A DNA stretch of 64,000 bases from Hirschia baltica ATCC 49814 (GCF_000023785.1 NC_012982.1:2108001-2172000), one strand, 5' to 3'. Positions 46,194-56,025 are shown, counted from the first letter of the stretch. Program-made: numbers and translations. Notes: a model not told the origin generated them from the letters alone.

Positions 46194-46273
46194 AAAACCT
46201 ATTAGCCTCTATCTAACTTAAAAGCTAGAAAACCGGAATACCCTTATTTGTCACATGGAAATAGTGACAAGGA

Positions 46274-48583
46274 TTAGTCAGTCAATTCTGGCTCTTCTGA
46301 CTTCTTAGAAGATTTCGGTGTGTCCTCTTCATAAATGAAAGCCAGTTTTTTCGTGTCTTTGATATCCACATCAATGGTCACCACACCGCCTTTTTTCAGC
46401 TTACCAAATAGCAGTTCTTCAGCCATAGGCTTCTTCACATGCTCTTGGATAACGCGTGATAGCGGACGGGCTCCATAGTCTTTGTCATAACCGCGCTCTG
46501 CCAACCAAGCACGCGCTTTGTCAGTTAGAACGATATCAACATTACGGTCAGACAATTGACCTTCAAGTTGAAGGATGAATTTATCAACAACGCGAGAAAT
46601 CACTTCCTCACCCAATGGCGAGAATGGCACGATCGCATCCAAACGGTTGCGGAATTCCGGTGTGAAGAGCTTTTTGATTGCTTCTTCATCTTCGCCTTCA
46701 CGTTTGCCGCGCCCAAAACCAATGGCTTCTTTGGCAGCATCCGATGCACCCGCATTGGTTGTCATGATCAAAATCACATTACGGAAATCAATCTTCTTAC
46801 CGTTTGAATCTGTCAGCGATCCATTATCCATCACCTGCAAGAGAATGTTGAACAATTCAGGATGCGCTTTCTCAATCTCATCTAGCAGCAACACACAGTG
46901 AGGATGTTGATCCACACCATCTGTCAGCAATCCACCTTGATCATATCCAACATATCCCGGAGGTGCACCGATCAAACGCGAAACAGTGTGACGCTCCATA
47001 TATTCAGACATATCAAAACGTAAAAGCTCGACACCTAGAATGGACGCCAATTGACGCGCAACTTCAGTTTTACCCACACCGGTTGGACCCGAGAATAAGT
47101 AAGACCCAATCGGCTTATTGGCTTCACGCAGACCAGCACGCGCCAGCTTAATGGCATCAGACACCGCAGCAATGGCATCGTCCTGTCCGTAAACAACACG
47201 CTTCAAATCAGCCGAGATAGACTTAAGCGCCTGCTCGTCCGTTTTATTGACCTGCTTAGATGGAATACGAGCCATCTTCGCAATCACTTGCTCGATCTCT
47301 TTTGTGCCAATTTGCTTACGACGTTTTGATTCAGGTTGCAGCCATTGGCTTGCACCCGCTTCATCAATCACGTCGATCGCTTTATCCGGCAATTTCCGGT
47401 CAGTGATGTGACGTGCCGCCAACTCCACCGCTGTCTTGATCGCATCATTGGTGTATCTAAGGCCGTGGAAATCTTCAAAACGAGATTTCAAACCTTGCAA
47501 AATCTTGATGGAGTCCGCCACGGTTGGCTCAACAACATCAATCTTTTGGAATCGACGCGCCAAAGCACGATCTTTCTCAATGTGCTGACGATATTCTTTA
47601 TACGTCGTAGACCCCATACAACGCAGCTCACCAGATTGAAGCGCTGGCTTCAACAAATTGGAAGCATCCATCGCGCCGCCAGATGTCGCACCCGCACCGA
47701 TAACCGTGTGAATCTCATCAATAAACAACACAGAACGCGGCTGTTCTTCTAGCTCTTTAACAACCTGTTTCAGACGCTCTTCAAAGTCACCGCGATAGCG
47801 TGTACCCGCAAGCAAAGCACCCATATCCAAAGAGTAAATAATGCTCTCCCCAAGGATTTCAGGGGCTTCACCATCCACAATACGCTTAGCAAGACCTTCT
47901 GCAATTGCAGTCTTACCAACACCGGGATCACCAACCAGCAATGGGTTATTTTTACGGCGACGACATAATACCTGAATACAGCGGTCTACTTCTAGCTGAC
48001 GCCCAATCAAAGGGTCAGTTTTGCCAGAACGTGCTTTTTCATTTAAATCAACACAGTAAGCTTGTAGCGCTTCACCGCCAGATTTAACTGTTTCGTCTTT
48101 ATCTTCACCAGCACCATCCACAGGTCTCGAACGAGACATGCCCGGCTTTTTCGCGACACCGTGTGAAATGTAATTGACCGCATCATAGCGTGTCATATCC
48201 TGAGCTTGCAGGAAGTAAGCAGCGTGGCTTTCACGTTCGGCAAAGATAGACACAAGCACATTGGCACCTGTCACTTCATCTCGGCCAGAGCTTTCAACAT
48301 GCAAAACCGCACGCTGAACAACGCGCTGGAAAGCCGCTGTCGGATGCACATGCTCATCATCGTCAACGACGATAGAATTAAGCTCTTCATCCATATAATC
48401 ATTTAGGTCGCCGCGTAGCTTGTCTATATCCAGCTTACACGCGCGCATGACCTCCGAAGCATCTTCATCTTCTGTCAGCGCAAACAACAAATGCTCAAGC
48501 GTGGCATATTCATGCTTGCGGTCAGACGCAAGATGTAACGCTTTTTCAAGCGCACGTTCTAGGCTGGGGGTCATTGAAGGCAT
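46274..48583 (-). CDS. clpA: ATP-dependent Clp protease ATP-binding subunit ClpA
   Basis: 769-residue AAA+ unfoldase with a Clp N-domain ([24 protein letters not shown] region) and two nucleotide sites, [14 protein letters not shown] and [14 protein letters not shown]; a ClpP-docking IGFGRGKR loop and a C-terminal D2-small domain are present. It feeds substrates to ClpP and takes N-degron cargo from ClpS, encoded just upstream. ATG at 48583 is preferred (GAGG 7 nt upstream); the frame is open 21 codons further. In Caulobacter ClpA contributes to regulated proteolysis. Confidence 0.96.
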   Translation of the reverse strand: MPSMTPSLERALEKALHLASDRKHEYATLEHLLFALTEDEDASEVMRACKLDIDKLRGDLNDYMDEELNSIVVDDDEHVHPTAAFQRVVQRAVLHVESSGRDEVTGANVLVSIFAERESHAAYFLQAQDMTRYDAVNYISHGVAKKPGMSRSRPVDGAGEDKDETVKSGGEALQAYCVDLNEKARSGKTDPLIGRQLEVDRCIQVLCRRRKNNPLLVGDPGVGKTAIAEGLAKRIVDGEAPEILGESIIYSLDMGALLAGTRYRGDFEERLKQVVKELEEQPRSVLFIDEIHTVIGAGATSGGAMDASNLLKPALQSGELRCMGSTTYKEYRQHIEKDRALARRFQKIDVVEPTVADSIKILQGLKSRFEDFHGLRYTNDAIKTAVELAARHITDRKLPDKAIDVIDEAGASQWLQPESKRRKQIGTKEIEQVIAKMARIPSKQVNKTDEQALKSISADLKRVVYGQDDAIAAVSDAIKLARAGLREANKPIGSYLFSGPTGVGKTEVARQLASILGVELLRFDMSEYMERHTVSRLIGAPPGYVGYDQGGLLTDGVDQHPHCVLLLDEIEKAHPELFNILLQVMDNGSLTDSNGKKIDFRNVILIMTTNAGASDAAKEAIGFGRGKREGEDEEAIKKLFTPEFRNRLDAIVPFSPLGEEVISRVVDKFILQLEGQLSDRNVDIVLTDKARAWLAERGYDKDYGARPLSRVIQEHVKKPMAEELLFGKLKKGGVVTIDVDIKDTKKLAFIYEEDTPKSSKKSEEPELTD

Positions 48584-48593
48584 TTGGTAACCT

Positions 48594-48923
48594 CTACTCT
48601 TCGCGTTCCATCGTACATTGCAGAGGATGCTCACTTCTGCGGGCAAGGTCCATCACTTGCGCCACTTTTGTTTCAGCAACCTCATATGTGAACACTCCAC
48701 ACACACCCACGCCTGTATTATGGACATGGAGCATGACTTTTGTCGCTTCTTCACGAGTCTTGTTGAAGAAGTGCTCAAGAATGAGAACAACAAACTCCAT
48801 GGGGGTGAAGTCGTCGTTCAATATTAAAACACGGTACAAAGACGGACGTTTTGTCTTTGTCTCTGTCCGTGTTGCGACGCCCGTCTCATCGTCGGGGCCT
48901 GTTGGGGTATTATCGTCTGACAT
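48594..48923 (-). CDS. clpS: ClpS adaptor
   Basis: 109 residues. A flexible acidic N-tail precedes the ClpS core: [20 protein letters not shown] (hydrophobic pocket residues and conserved NDD/TPMEF), [20 protein letters not shown] (His pair) and [14 protein letters not shown]. It delivers N-end-rule substrates to ClpA, encoded 10 nt downstream. Confidence 0.97.
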   Translation of the reverse strand: MSDDNTPTGPDDETGVATRTETKTKRPSLYRVLILNDDFTPMEFVVLILEHFFNKTREEATKVMLHVHNTGVGVCGVFTYEVAETKVAQVMDLARRSEHPLQCTMEREE

Positions 48924-49057
48924 AAACCTATCGAAATCTAACCAACATCACATTGCTCCAAACAAATAAAAAGTTCAGAACGCTTTAATCATACACAATA
49001 GATATGAAGATACTCTCCCAATGTAAGAGGGAAGCCACAATATTGTGCAATCCCAAT

Positions 49058-49444
49058 CTAAGACTTATTACCAAGTAAATCCAGCCATCGTTCAATTCGT
49101 TTGCGATTTACACCAAAATCTTTTCGCCCATATTTAGATCGCGAATAGATTGCCAAGGTTGAGCCACCCTCATCTGCTTCTAAAAAACAAACGCTTATAT
49201 AGTCTGGCCAGCCGACTAAAGGTGTTCTCTGGCGCAGCTCCATGCAAAATTCCTCATCCTCTAATACGGACAGCCTTGACTCATTTTCAATTGCGCGCAC
49301 AAATTCGACCTTGAGCTGGGCAGGTGTTTTTCCAGCATAAACAGGAGCCGCCCCGTTAGGTTGCGCATTCTGACAATAGCCCTCGGGTGCCAATAAATAA
49401 GTGTTTGGCGTTTTCGGCAGTGTCATCGTTTTTAGATTTAACAT
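49058..49444 (-). CDS. DUF1499 family protein
   Basis: 128 residues. The DUF1499 signature is clear: LRQRTPLVGWPDYISVCFLE and STLAIYSRSKYGRKDFGVNRKRIERWLDLL; the N-terminal part is shorter than in many members, and there is no obvious signal peptide. Function unknown. Start at 49444 or 49426; neither has a clear ribosome-binding site. Confidence 0.85.
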   Translation of the reverse strand: MLNLKTMTLPKTPNTYLLAPEGYCQNAQPNGAAPVYAGKTPAQLKVEFVRAIENESRLSVLEDEEFCMELRQRTPLVGWPDYISVCFLEADEGGSTLAIYSRSKYGRKDFGVNRKRIERWLDLLGNKS

Positions 49445-49568
49445 TCAGATAACATTTCTTTGATCAATTTTGGCCTACAAATTATATTCAGTTAACCACA
49501 CTTCAATGAATGCAGCCTAACATCAATCTTGAAATACGTCGTTTTCGATAAACAGGATCATAACAGAC

Positions 49569-50537
49569 ATGGCATTTTCGTCCGCATTCTCTGGTCTAAT
49601 CAAAAAGCTCATCACAGCTTTGGCCCTGTCTCTATGTGTTATCGCACCCGCGAGCGCAGAAAAATACGCATCCTATGTGATCGATATCGACACCGCTAAA
49701 GTGCTTCACTCTCGCAATGCGGATGATCCACGCTTTCCAGCCTCCATCACCAAAGTGATGACACTTTACATGGTGTTTGATGCGCTAAAAGCAGGCGAAC
49801 TAATGCTAACCGACGAACTAAAAATTTCACGTGAAGCGTCTAAACAACCCCCTTCCAAGCTTTATCTAAAGCCGGGCGAAACAATCAGCGTCGAAACAGC
49901 CATCAACGCACTCGTCACAAAATCAGCCAATGATGTCGCCGTTGTAATCGCCGAACGCCTTGGTGGATCAGAAACACGTTTTGCGGCATTGATGACAGCC
50001 AAAGCGCGCCAACTTGGTCTTAAAAACACACGCTTTAAAAATGCTTCTGGCCTGCCAAACGCCGCCCAACTCTCAACAGCACATGATCTTGCGATATTGG
50101 GAGAAGCCATGTTGCGTGATCACGCTGATTATTATGACTATTTCTCCACGACAGAGTTTAAATACGGCAGAGCTAATTACAAAAACCACAACAAACTTCT
50201 TGAATCTGTTCGCGGTGTAGATGGCATCAAAACAGGCTATACCCGCGCATCAGGCTTTAACCTACTCGCATCTGCTGAGCGCGATGGACACCGCGTTATC
50301 GCTGTCATGCTGGGCGGCGCAACATCCAAATCACGCAACGCTCACGTCACAGACCTTTTAGAAGCTGCATTTGATGTTATCGCAACAGGTGAAGATGAGA
50401 AACCAAGCATCACAACCCGCATTGCTTTTAACGAATTGCGCGGCCTAACAACAGATGACCTCAACCATTATGCACTTGATGAAATGGACAGCTTCAGCAC
50501 CGATGAAATCGACCTAGAGCAAGGCTCCGCTGAATAG
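49569..50537 (+). CDS. D-alanyl-D-alanine carboxypeptidase (PBP5/DacF-like)
   Basis: 322 residues. Signal peptide ends PASA after residue 30. The penicillin-binding motifs are SITK (Ser59-Lys62), SAN in TKSANDVA and KTG in GIKTGYTRASG. It trims pentapeptide side chains in periplasmic peptidoglycan. The extra C-terminal part (about 265-322) is acidic rather than a typical amphipathic membrane anchor, so attachment may differ. Confidence 0.94.
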   Translation: MAFSSAFSGLIKKLITALALSLCVIAPASAEKYASYVIDIDTAKVLHSRNADDPRFPASITKVMTLYMVFDALKAGELMLTDELKISREASKQPPSKLYLKPGETISVETAINALVTKSANDVAVVIAERLGGSETRFAALMTAKARQLGLKNTRFKNASGLPNAAQLSTAHDLAILGEAMLRDHADYYDYFSTTEFKYGRANYKNHNKLLESVRGVDGIKTGYTRASGFNLLASAERDGHRVIAVMLGGATSKSRNAHVTDLLEAAFDVIATGEDEKPSITTRIAFNELRGLTTDDLNHYALDEMDSFSTDEIDLEQGSAE

Positions 50538-50660
50538 CATTTAATTCCCAACACTCGCCAAAACGAACAACTCTGAGTTTATGTGTTGTTTGAACCTGCC
50601 TAATATGCGATGAACTATGCGTACAAATTAAGACTGCACGCATATTATGGGTTGGGGCAA

Positions 50661-51707
50661 ATGGTAAAGTATAGAAACGCGCTAGATGGCTTGCGGGCTA
50701 TCTGTATTATTTTCACAATTTTCAATCACATTTCATTCGTACCAAGTTACATAGATGGCTCATTTGGCGTAGATATTTTTTTCGCTCTCAGTGGATGGCT
50801 AATCACTTGGCTTCTATTGCGCGACTCATCGCAAGACCAAAAAATCAATCTAAAATCTTTTTATATCAGACGTTTCTTTAGAATTGTCCCTTTATACGCC
50901 TTCACCATTTTCATCTATTTTTGTGCTTCCGAACTCTTGGCGCGCATAGGGCAACCCGAAAAACAACACGAGTTTTTCAATGCTCTTCCTTACATCGCCT
51001 CTTTCAATAGTGAGTTTAGACCAGTAGAGGCAGGCAACTCCTTTCTACACGCATGGACACTCGGCATAGAAGAAAAATTCTATATTATTTGGCCATGCAT
51101 TCTATTTTTCTTGCTCAAAAAACCCCTCTGGGCATTCACTATATCCGCACTTATCATTGGCGGCTTACTCTTTGCGTCCAATGGTGAAAGCTTTTTTGTT
51201 CGCGGCTATTTTGGGTTGGCTTTTGGTGCTTTGCTGGCCATCATCGTAAAAAACAAACCACACCTGATAGACATATTCAAAAAAAGCGAAATTGCTTCTA
51301 TTTGTGTCGGCCTGATGGTCCTCACATACATAGCGTCACTCATATTTCCGATGGTCAATATCTGGAATTTAGCCATGTCGTTTTGTGGTGCCGGACTTGT
51401 TGCTAGTTTGTGGTTTAATGAAGATAGCCCAACTTCCCGAATATTATCCTTTTCTCCGCTTGCATGGGCAGGAAAACTCACATTTGCAATCTATCTCACA
51501 CATGTGCTCGTCTTAAATGCTGTGGAAATTGGTATTGATAAACTCGGCTTAGAAAACTCAATGATGCTAGAGTTTACTCTCGCCTATCCGCTCTCAATTG
51601 CTTTTGCATACATACTGCACATCACAATCGAAAAACCTTGCATAACAATGGGTCGCAAGATTGCCAGCGGTCCCATTTTCCAAGCTGGATTTTCACCTCG
51701 CATATAA
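50661..51707 (+). CDS. Acyltransferase 3 family membrane protein
   Basis: About 348 residues, ten or so membrane helices. VKYRNALDGLRAICIIFTIFNHI at the N-terminus contains the DGLRA and the catalytic His of the family; FGVDIFFALSGWLIT, YIRRFFRIVPLY and HAWTLGIEEKFYIIWP are further conserved blocks. It adds acyl groups to surface glycans; substrate unknown. The frame extends back to 50610, but the domain fits ATG at 50661. Confidence 0.9.
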   Translation: MVKYRNALDGLRAICIIFTIFNHISFVPSYIDGSFGVDIFFALSGWLITWLLLRDSSQDQKINLKSFYIRRFFRIVPLYAFTIFIYFCASELLARIGQPEKQHEFFNALPYIASFNSEFRPVEAGNSFLHAWTLGIEEKFYIIWPCILFFLLKKPLWAFTISALIIGGLLFASNGESFFVRGYFGLAFGALLAIIVKNKPHLIDIFKKSEIASICVGLMVLTYIASLIFPMVNIWNLAMSFCGAGLVASLWFNEDSPTSRILSFSPLAWAGKLTFAIYLTHVLVLNAVEIGIDKLGLENSMMLEFTLAYPLSIAFAYILHITIEKPCITMGRKIASGPIFQAGFSPRI

Positions 51708-52070
51708 TTAGAAGTATCGGATAACGCAAAACTTATCCCCGTCCCTGAAAACTTGCGCCATATTAAGCGCTCAATCCTTGAGGGCGGCTCGCGACCGGAC
51801 GTGTTGGGATTGGCAAAGTGATTTTTTCAAATCGGGTGACATTTCCAAAAAGAGAGTCAAAAACTCCAAGGCTTAAACGCCTTTTTGCTAAACGCCCCAA
51901 AAGAAAAATCACGAGACGAGGCATGCTTATTTGCGGCCCAAACTATCGCTGGCATCCCGTGTTTGGATCGGGACCAGCAATTTATAGACTAATACTGCCA
52001 AAAATAAGCGTGCCTCGTGCCCTTACTCTGGTTATTTAAAATTCAAAATCTGATACCTTCGTATGCTCTG
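51708..52070. other. Gene-free structured region between the acyltransferase and CMD genes
   Basis: About 363 bp. ORFs here (for example 51818-52039 plus, and a 53-codon frame at 51763-51924 minus) lack ribosome sites and resemblance to anything known. The right half holds a long inverted repeat (51916-52018). On the plus strand AAGGC-TTAAAC-GCCTT-TTT near 51871-51888 could be a small terminator. Confidence 0.5.
51899..52018 (-). ncRNA. Candidate structured RNA or elaborate 3' structure downstream of merR-CMD
   Basis: Arms ACGAGGCATGCTTATTT (51916-51932) and AAATAAGCGTGCCTCGT (52002-52018) pair over 17 bp with only one non-Watson-Crick position. Inside is a second hairpin, GCTGG-CA-TCCCG / CGGGA-CCAGC (51948-51978). 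Read on the minus strand the structure is followed by GATTTTTCTTTTGG, a terminator-like uridine tract. It may be a small RNA or the 3' end of the merR-CMD transcript, whose last stop is at 52071. No known RNA family recognised. Confidence 0.4.
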
Positions 52071-52472
52071 TCATGACGAGGATTTTTGTGCAGCAAAAAC
52101 CTCTTTGGCTGCAAACATTGCATTGATAGCCGCCGGAAATCCCGCATACAAATGCATCTGCATCATGATTTCTGTAATCTCGTGCTCGCTCAGCCCCACA
52201 TTCAGGCCAGCTTGGATATGCACTTTCAATTGCGGGATTGCATGACCAATTGCAGTCAAAGCTGCAATCGTTGCGATCTCACGCTCACGCAGATTTAGCT
52301 GGGGCCGTGTGTAGATATCACCAAAATTTTCGATCAACTGGGTCGCAAAATCCGGCATGATATCTGCCATCGCCTCAACCACCTGATTGCCCGCTTCGCC
52401 ATCAACGATTCCAATAGCCTCCATACCGCGCGCTAAACGGTTATTGTCATTATCCGTCTTGGAAATGCCCAT
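52071..52472 (-). CDS. Carboxymuconolactone decarboxylase family protein
   Basis: 133 residues, alpha-helical AhpD-like fold: LNLREREIATIAALTAIGHAIPQLKVHIQAGLNVGLSEHEITEIMMQM. The Cys pair of AhpD peroxidases is absent, so it is closer to true gamma-carboxymuconolactone decarboxylases, although no aromatic catabolism genes are near. It overlaps the end of the upstream merR gene by 23 nt. Confidence 0.92.
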   Translation of the reverse strand: MGISKTDNDNNRLARGMEAIGIVDGEAGNQVVEAMADIMPDFATQLIENFGDIYTRPQLNLREREIATIAALTAIGHAIPQLKVHIQAGLNVGLSEHEITEIMMQMHLYAGFPAAINAMFAAKEVFAAQKSSS

Positions 52473-52842
52473 GATTTTTGTTTTCCTCTTTAGATATCAT
52501 CGCGCCATAAAGGGCGATCTTTTCATCGAGGACACCAAGAGAAACATGAAGCTCGGCAAGCTCAGCTGCCACTTTTTCACGGTGCTGGATGAGAATATCC
52601 TGCCTTGCTTTTTGGGTGGCATCGCCCTGCTCGCGTAATCTGGCATAGATCAGCATATCCTTGATAGACATGCCCGTTGCTTTTAAACGCGATAAAAAAC
52701 CAATCCATACCAGAATAGACTCTTCATATTCACGCTGACCAGATTGATCACGGCGCGCTTTCGGTAGCAGACCTATTTTTTCATAATATCTAATCGCATG
52801 CACAGATATTTTGGATATTTGCGCCAGTTTACCGATTTTCAT
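52450..52842 (-). CDS. MerR family transcriptional regulator
   Basis: 130 residues. N-terminal MerR helix-turn-helix and wing (KIGKLAQISKISVHAIRYYEKIGLLPKARRD), then a coiled-coil dimer helix (about 80-115). No Cys cluster for metal; it resembles small-molecule or aldehyde/redox-responsive members. It is followed by the CMD gene (overlapping) and is very likely autoregulated through the operator at 52881-52896. Confidence 0.94.
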   Translation of the reverse strand: MKIGKLAQISKISVHAIRYYEKIGLLPKARRDQSGQREYEESILVWIGFLSRLKATGMSIKDMLIYARLREQGDATQKARQDILIQHREKVAAELAELHVSLGVLDEKIALYGAMISKEENKNHGHFQDG

Positions 52843-52870
52843 TTAAACTCTCATTGTCTCGAATAAATGG

Positions 52871-52901
52871 CTTCTACGGGCTAGAGTGCACTCTAGGTCA
52901 A
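52871..52901 (-). promoter_or_regulatory. MerR-type promoter with operator palindrome
   Basis: Read on the minus strand: -35 TTGACC (52901-52896), exactly 19-bp spacer containing the perfect palindrome CTAGAGTGCACTCTAG (52881-52896), then a weak -10 TAGAAG (52876-52871). The long 19-bp spacer and central palindrome are the hallmark of MerR-activated promoters, where the regulator twists the DNA. It lies 29 bp upstream of the merR start. Confidence 0.85.
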
Positions 52902-52914
52902 TACGATTTTTTCA

Positions 52915-53787
52915 TCATACCAACTTTGACAAATCGGCATCTTCTGTCTGCGCATTCAGCCATTCTTGCTTAAGCGTTTCACTTGTGCTGCCAGAACCAT
53001 CAGGCTGCCAGCCGGGCGGATTAAACATTCGCCTCACCCATCTATCAGGGCGCAATCCATCAGTTATACAGTCTGAAACAAACTCCATCACCCCATGATA
53101 AGCCAGATAAAGCGGATTATAGGATTCCACATTCTTCACCAGACCATACACGCAAGGATCGCTTTTCAATTCCGGTGTAAATGTACCAAACATCTTGTCC
53201 CAAATGATAAACACACCCGCATAATTCATATCCAAATATCGGGGATTGGTCGCATGATGCACACGGTGATGACTCGGTGTGTTCATAATGGCTTCAAACC
53301 ATTTGGGCATTTTATCAATCGCTTCTGTATGGATCCAATATTGATAAACCAAATTAAAGCTCATCGCGAACGCCATAAAAGCAGGATGCACACCCAGAAA
53401 AATCAATGGCGCACCAATCACAAATAATCCGGTAAATGGTCCCAACCATGGTTGGCGTAATGCCGTCGTCAGATTGTAATGCTGCGAAGAATGATGCGTG
53501 ACATGCGACATCCAAAACCAGCGCATGCGATGTCCAAAACGGTGTTTCCAGTAATAGACAAAATCCGTCACCACAAACACAATAATAAAGCTCCACCACG
53601 TCACTGGAAGCTCAAAAACTCGATACTCCCACACCACTAAAAGCGCAGCAATTGCCAAGAAACCCGTCACTGTATCAACAATAAGATTGCCAATTCCTAG
53701 AGAAACTGACGTTATCGCATCCTTGGTTTCATACCGCCCACGCACGCGTTTGCTTCGCACTGCCCACCATTCCAGCACCAATGTCAC
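52915..53787 (-). CDS. Sterol desaturase/fatty acid hydroxylase family protein; probable start at non-standard ATA 53835
   Basis: 290 residues as delimited by GTG at 53787. Di-iron membrane hydroxylase: His clusters YYWKHRFGHRMRWFW, SHVTHHSSQHYNL and NTPSHHRVHHATNPRYLD, with several membrane helices. Substrate unknown (fatty acid or lipid). The frame is open 16 codons upstream, giving IPEFFTPTVYAIPFF, which resembles the usual N-terminus of the family, and GGAGG lies 7 nt before an ATA at 53835; a stop is four bases beyond. GTG at 53787 has no good ribosome site. Confidence 0.9.
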   Translation of the reverse strand: MTLVLEWWAVRSKRVRGRYETKDAITSVSLGIGNLIVDTVTGFLAIAALLVVWEYRVFELPVTWWSFIIVFVVTDFVYYWKHRFGHRMRWFWMSHVTHHSSQHYNLTTALRQPWLGPFTGLFVIGAPLIFLGVHPAFMAFAMSFNLVYQYWIHTEAIDKMPKWFEAIMNTPSHHRVHHATNPRYLDMNYAGVFIIWDKMFGTFTPELKSDPCVYGLVKNVESYNPLYLAYHGVMEFVSDCITDGLRPDRWVRRMFNPPGWQPDGSGSTSETLKQEWLNAQTEDADLSKLV

Positions 53788-53863
53788 AAGGAAAAAGGGA
53801 ATTGCATAAACCGTCGGTGTGAAAAATTCTGGTATGGTTTATCCTCCGCTTGATAAATCGATC

Positions 53864-55030
53864 CTACAAATTCTTCCAAGGCACTCTGGATATTTGAACA
53901 TCCTCTTTATTAGTCGCATATCCCACATAAAGATAATCGCCCCAGATCACGCTTTTGGGATAGCTATAGCCAATACTTTTGTATTTTCCCTCATAGCGCA
54001 AAGCCTGCAAATCATCGCCGCCGCCGCGCAGCAGCCACGCTTTGTCAAAAACGACACCATCTTTGCTCAAAGATACAACCAAAGGCGACCTTATCTTGGT
54101 ATTGCGTGGATTATTGACGCGGAACACATCACCATTTGGCAAATTGCCAGCACTCTGTTTCGAGCGAGAATCAGGAAACGCGGCAAGCTCAGGATCTGTC
54201 CAGCTCACGCCATCATTTTCACTAACAGAAACAATCGTTTGATAGCTACTGTCTTGATCCCGAAACACCATAACAAGATCCCCATTCGGGCGCGAAAACC
54301 AGCTCGGTTCAATTTCGCGGCTAACAGCTTTTGTCGTTGGCAAATTCTCAAATTCACCTTGCGTCCAACCCGTTATTCCCAATGGGTCATCCGTGTAAAA
54401 AGGCTTCACATGCAGGCCTGGTGATGTGTGAAAAGCCGTTACAATCCGGCCAGTCCTTGTCGTATGAGCGTCTTGTTCAATAACCCCGTTTACCGGCACA
54501 CCGTCTATATCAAGCACACGCTGCGGAGCACTCCAGACCACACCATCTTTGCTGGAAATGTATTCAGTGTATCCGCTTCTATCTTCATAGGTAAAACTTG
54601 GCCAAACATTGATATAAGCGATCAGCGTTTCACCATCTGTCCACCACCCACCACTGGTCACAATCGCATTTTCACGCGCTGGAGCTAAAATTTCTGGGAG
54701 AGACCAATTTTTTCCTTCATCTGAAACACTGAATTTAACTTCAGTTTCAGGCCCATCTTCATCTTTGCTAGAAGACTGCCATTGCGCATAAAGCTTGCCC
54801 TTAAACGGCAAAAGCACAACGCCATTATTATAGCGATAATCTGTTTCTTTGGGCTCAAAAATAGTAAATGTTTCAGTGTTTTGAGCCTGAACCAAACCTA
54901 GAGTTTCTGTATTTTCTTGATCAAAAAGCTCAGCTTGCACATGGATTAAAGGCGGCGTTGTCACACCCACTTTGGCACAATATGCCAATAAACCAACACA
55001 GATCAAACTCAACAAAATTCTAGTTTTCAT
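53864..55030 (-). CDS. Exported sialidase-fold (BNR repeat) protein
   Basis: 388 residues. N-terminal signal (ILLSLICVGLLAYC), possibly lipid-attached but the lipobox is poor. Three Asp-box-like repeats: SVSDEGKNW, SSKDGVVWSAP and SVSENDGVSW, typical of a six-bladed propeller. The substrate is not clear; many such proteins are exo-alpha-sialidase-like glycosidases. ATG at 55030 follows an AGGGG element. Confidence 0.8.
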   Translation of the reverse strand: MKTRILLSLICVGLLAYCAKVGVTTPPLIHVQAELFDQENTETLGLVQAQNTETFTIFEPKETDYRYNNGVVLLPFKGKLYAQWQSSSKDEDGPETEVKFSVSDEGKNWSLPEILAPARENAIVTSGGWWTDGETLIAYINVWPSFTYEDRSGYTEYISSKDGVVWSAPQRVLDIDGVPVNGVIEQDAHTTRTGRIVTAFHTSPGLHVKPFYTDDPLGITGWTQGEFENLPTTKAVSREIEPSWFSRPNGDLVMVFRDQDSSYQTIVSVSENDGVSWTDPELAAFPDSRSKQSAGNLPNGDVFRVNNPRNTKIRSPLVVSLSKDGVVFDKAWLLRGGGDDLQALRYEGKYKSIGYSYPKSVIWGDYLYVGYATNKEDVQISRVPWKNL

Positions 55031-55122
55031 ATCCACCCCTTTAATTTTAGAGGCACATACTAGAGGGCGATTTGCTCAAAAGGCAAATGCTCAGCTTATG
55101 CAATCAAACATATTTTGCTGGG

Positions 55123-55998
55123 TCAGAAAGAAATTTCTTCGCCTTCCATACCGGGCAATTTCAGCACGATAAGTAGATCACGAATTTCCTGACGCGCCGC
55201 CACATGGCTCATCGTGAAGGCAACATTTGATCCAGCCTCAGTCAGATCAAGCAAAGTTAACCCCATTGGAAATAGCTCACGATAGATCACACGCTCAGAT
55301 AATCCCGGTGCAATCCGAAATCCAATACGGCGAGCCAAATTGTCCAAAGCCTCACCCACGCGCTGCTTATTACGCGCATCAAGAGGTGACATGCGATTAC
55401 GCATCACCACCCAATCAATCGGCTTACGGCTTGTTTTTGCTTTGCGTTTGCGACAATCCCAAACTTGCTCGGCATAAAAACTTGGGCGCACGACTTCTAG
55501 AGTTTGAGGATCGATATCCCCCAAAAGATCAAAGTCAACAAAACTATCATTTAGCGGTGTAATCAAGGTATCAGCAGATGAATGCGCCATGCGGGACAAA
55601 AATGTATCCCCCCCCGGACTATCTACGAGTATAAAGTCACATGTCTGAGACAAACGCTTAATACTGCCTTCAAATCGCTCAGCCTCTTCTAACTCAGCTG
55701 CATCAAGGTCACGTGCCTGACTTGCATCAATACGAACAGTCTCGGGCACGGGTAGATTTCCACCCGATGTTTGATTCCAGCGAATACGGTTTTCAAGATA
55801 GCGCGAGATGGAACGTTGACGGACATCAAGATCAAGAAATCCGACCTTTTTCCCCATACGCATAAGGGCCACAGAAAGATGCATGGCCACAGTTGATTTA
55901 CCTGCGCCACCCTTTTCATTACCGATGACAATGACGTGTGCTAAACGATTGCCGGCTGATTTGCCAGCGCCCGCTTGTTCAGCCAACTCTGTTGCCAT
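55123..55998 (-). CDS. mipZ: Division-plane ATPase MipZ
   Basis: 291-residue ParA/MinD-family P-loop protein. Deviant Walker A NEKGGAGKSTVAMHL at residues 27-41, FLDLDVRQRSISRYLENR (the MipZ-specific helix) and VDSPGGDTFLSR (Walker B). MipZ forms a gradient from ParB-parS at the poles and inhibits FtsZ assembly away from midcell, in place of MinCDE. GGAG lies about 8 nt before the ATG. A mipZ-panC neighbourhood fits Caulobacterales. Confidence 0.95.
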   Translation of the reverse strand: MATELAEQAGAGKSAGNRLAHVIVIGNEKGGAGKSTVAMHLSVALMRMGKKVGFLDLDVRQRSISRYLENRIRWNQTSGGNLPVPETVRIDASQARDLDAAELEEAERFEGSIKRLSQTCDFILVDSPGGDTFLSRMAHSSADTLITPLNDSFVDFDLLGDIDPQTLEVVRPSFYAEQVWDCRKRKAKTSRKPIDWVVMRNRMSPLDARNKQRVGEALDNLARRIGFRIAPGLSERVIYRELFPMGLTLLDLTEAGSNVAFTMSHVAARQEIRDLLIVLKLPGMEGEEISF

Positions 55999-56025
55999 AC
56001 CTGTTACTCCACAATCCGCATTATA

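Noticed and set aside
45527-46216. 229-codon plus-strand ORF opposite trhO
   Set aside because: trhO is intact with catalytic Cys; the opposite frame is long because of codon bias.
51763-51924. 53-codon minus-strand ORF (MPRLVIFLLGRLAKRR...)
   Set aside because: No ribosome-binding site and one arm of the RNA stem lies at its start; not enough for a gene call.
51916-52018. Integron attC site
   Set aside because: Long imperfect palindrome is suggestive, but no RYYYAAC/GTTRRRY core boxes or cassette array.
51818-52039. 73-codon basic plus-strand ORF
   Set aside because: No Shine-Dalgarno, low-complexity basic composition, overlaps the stem-loop; treated as non-coding.
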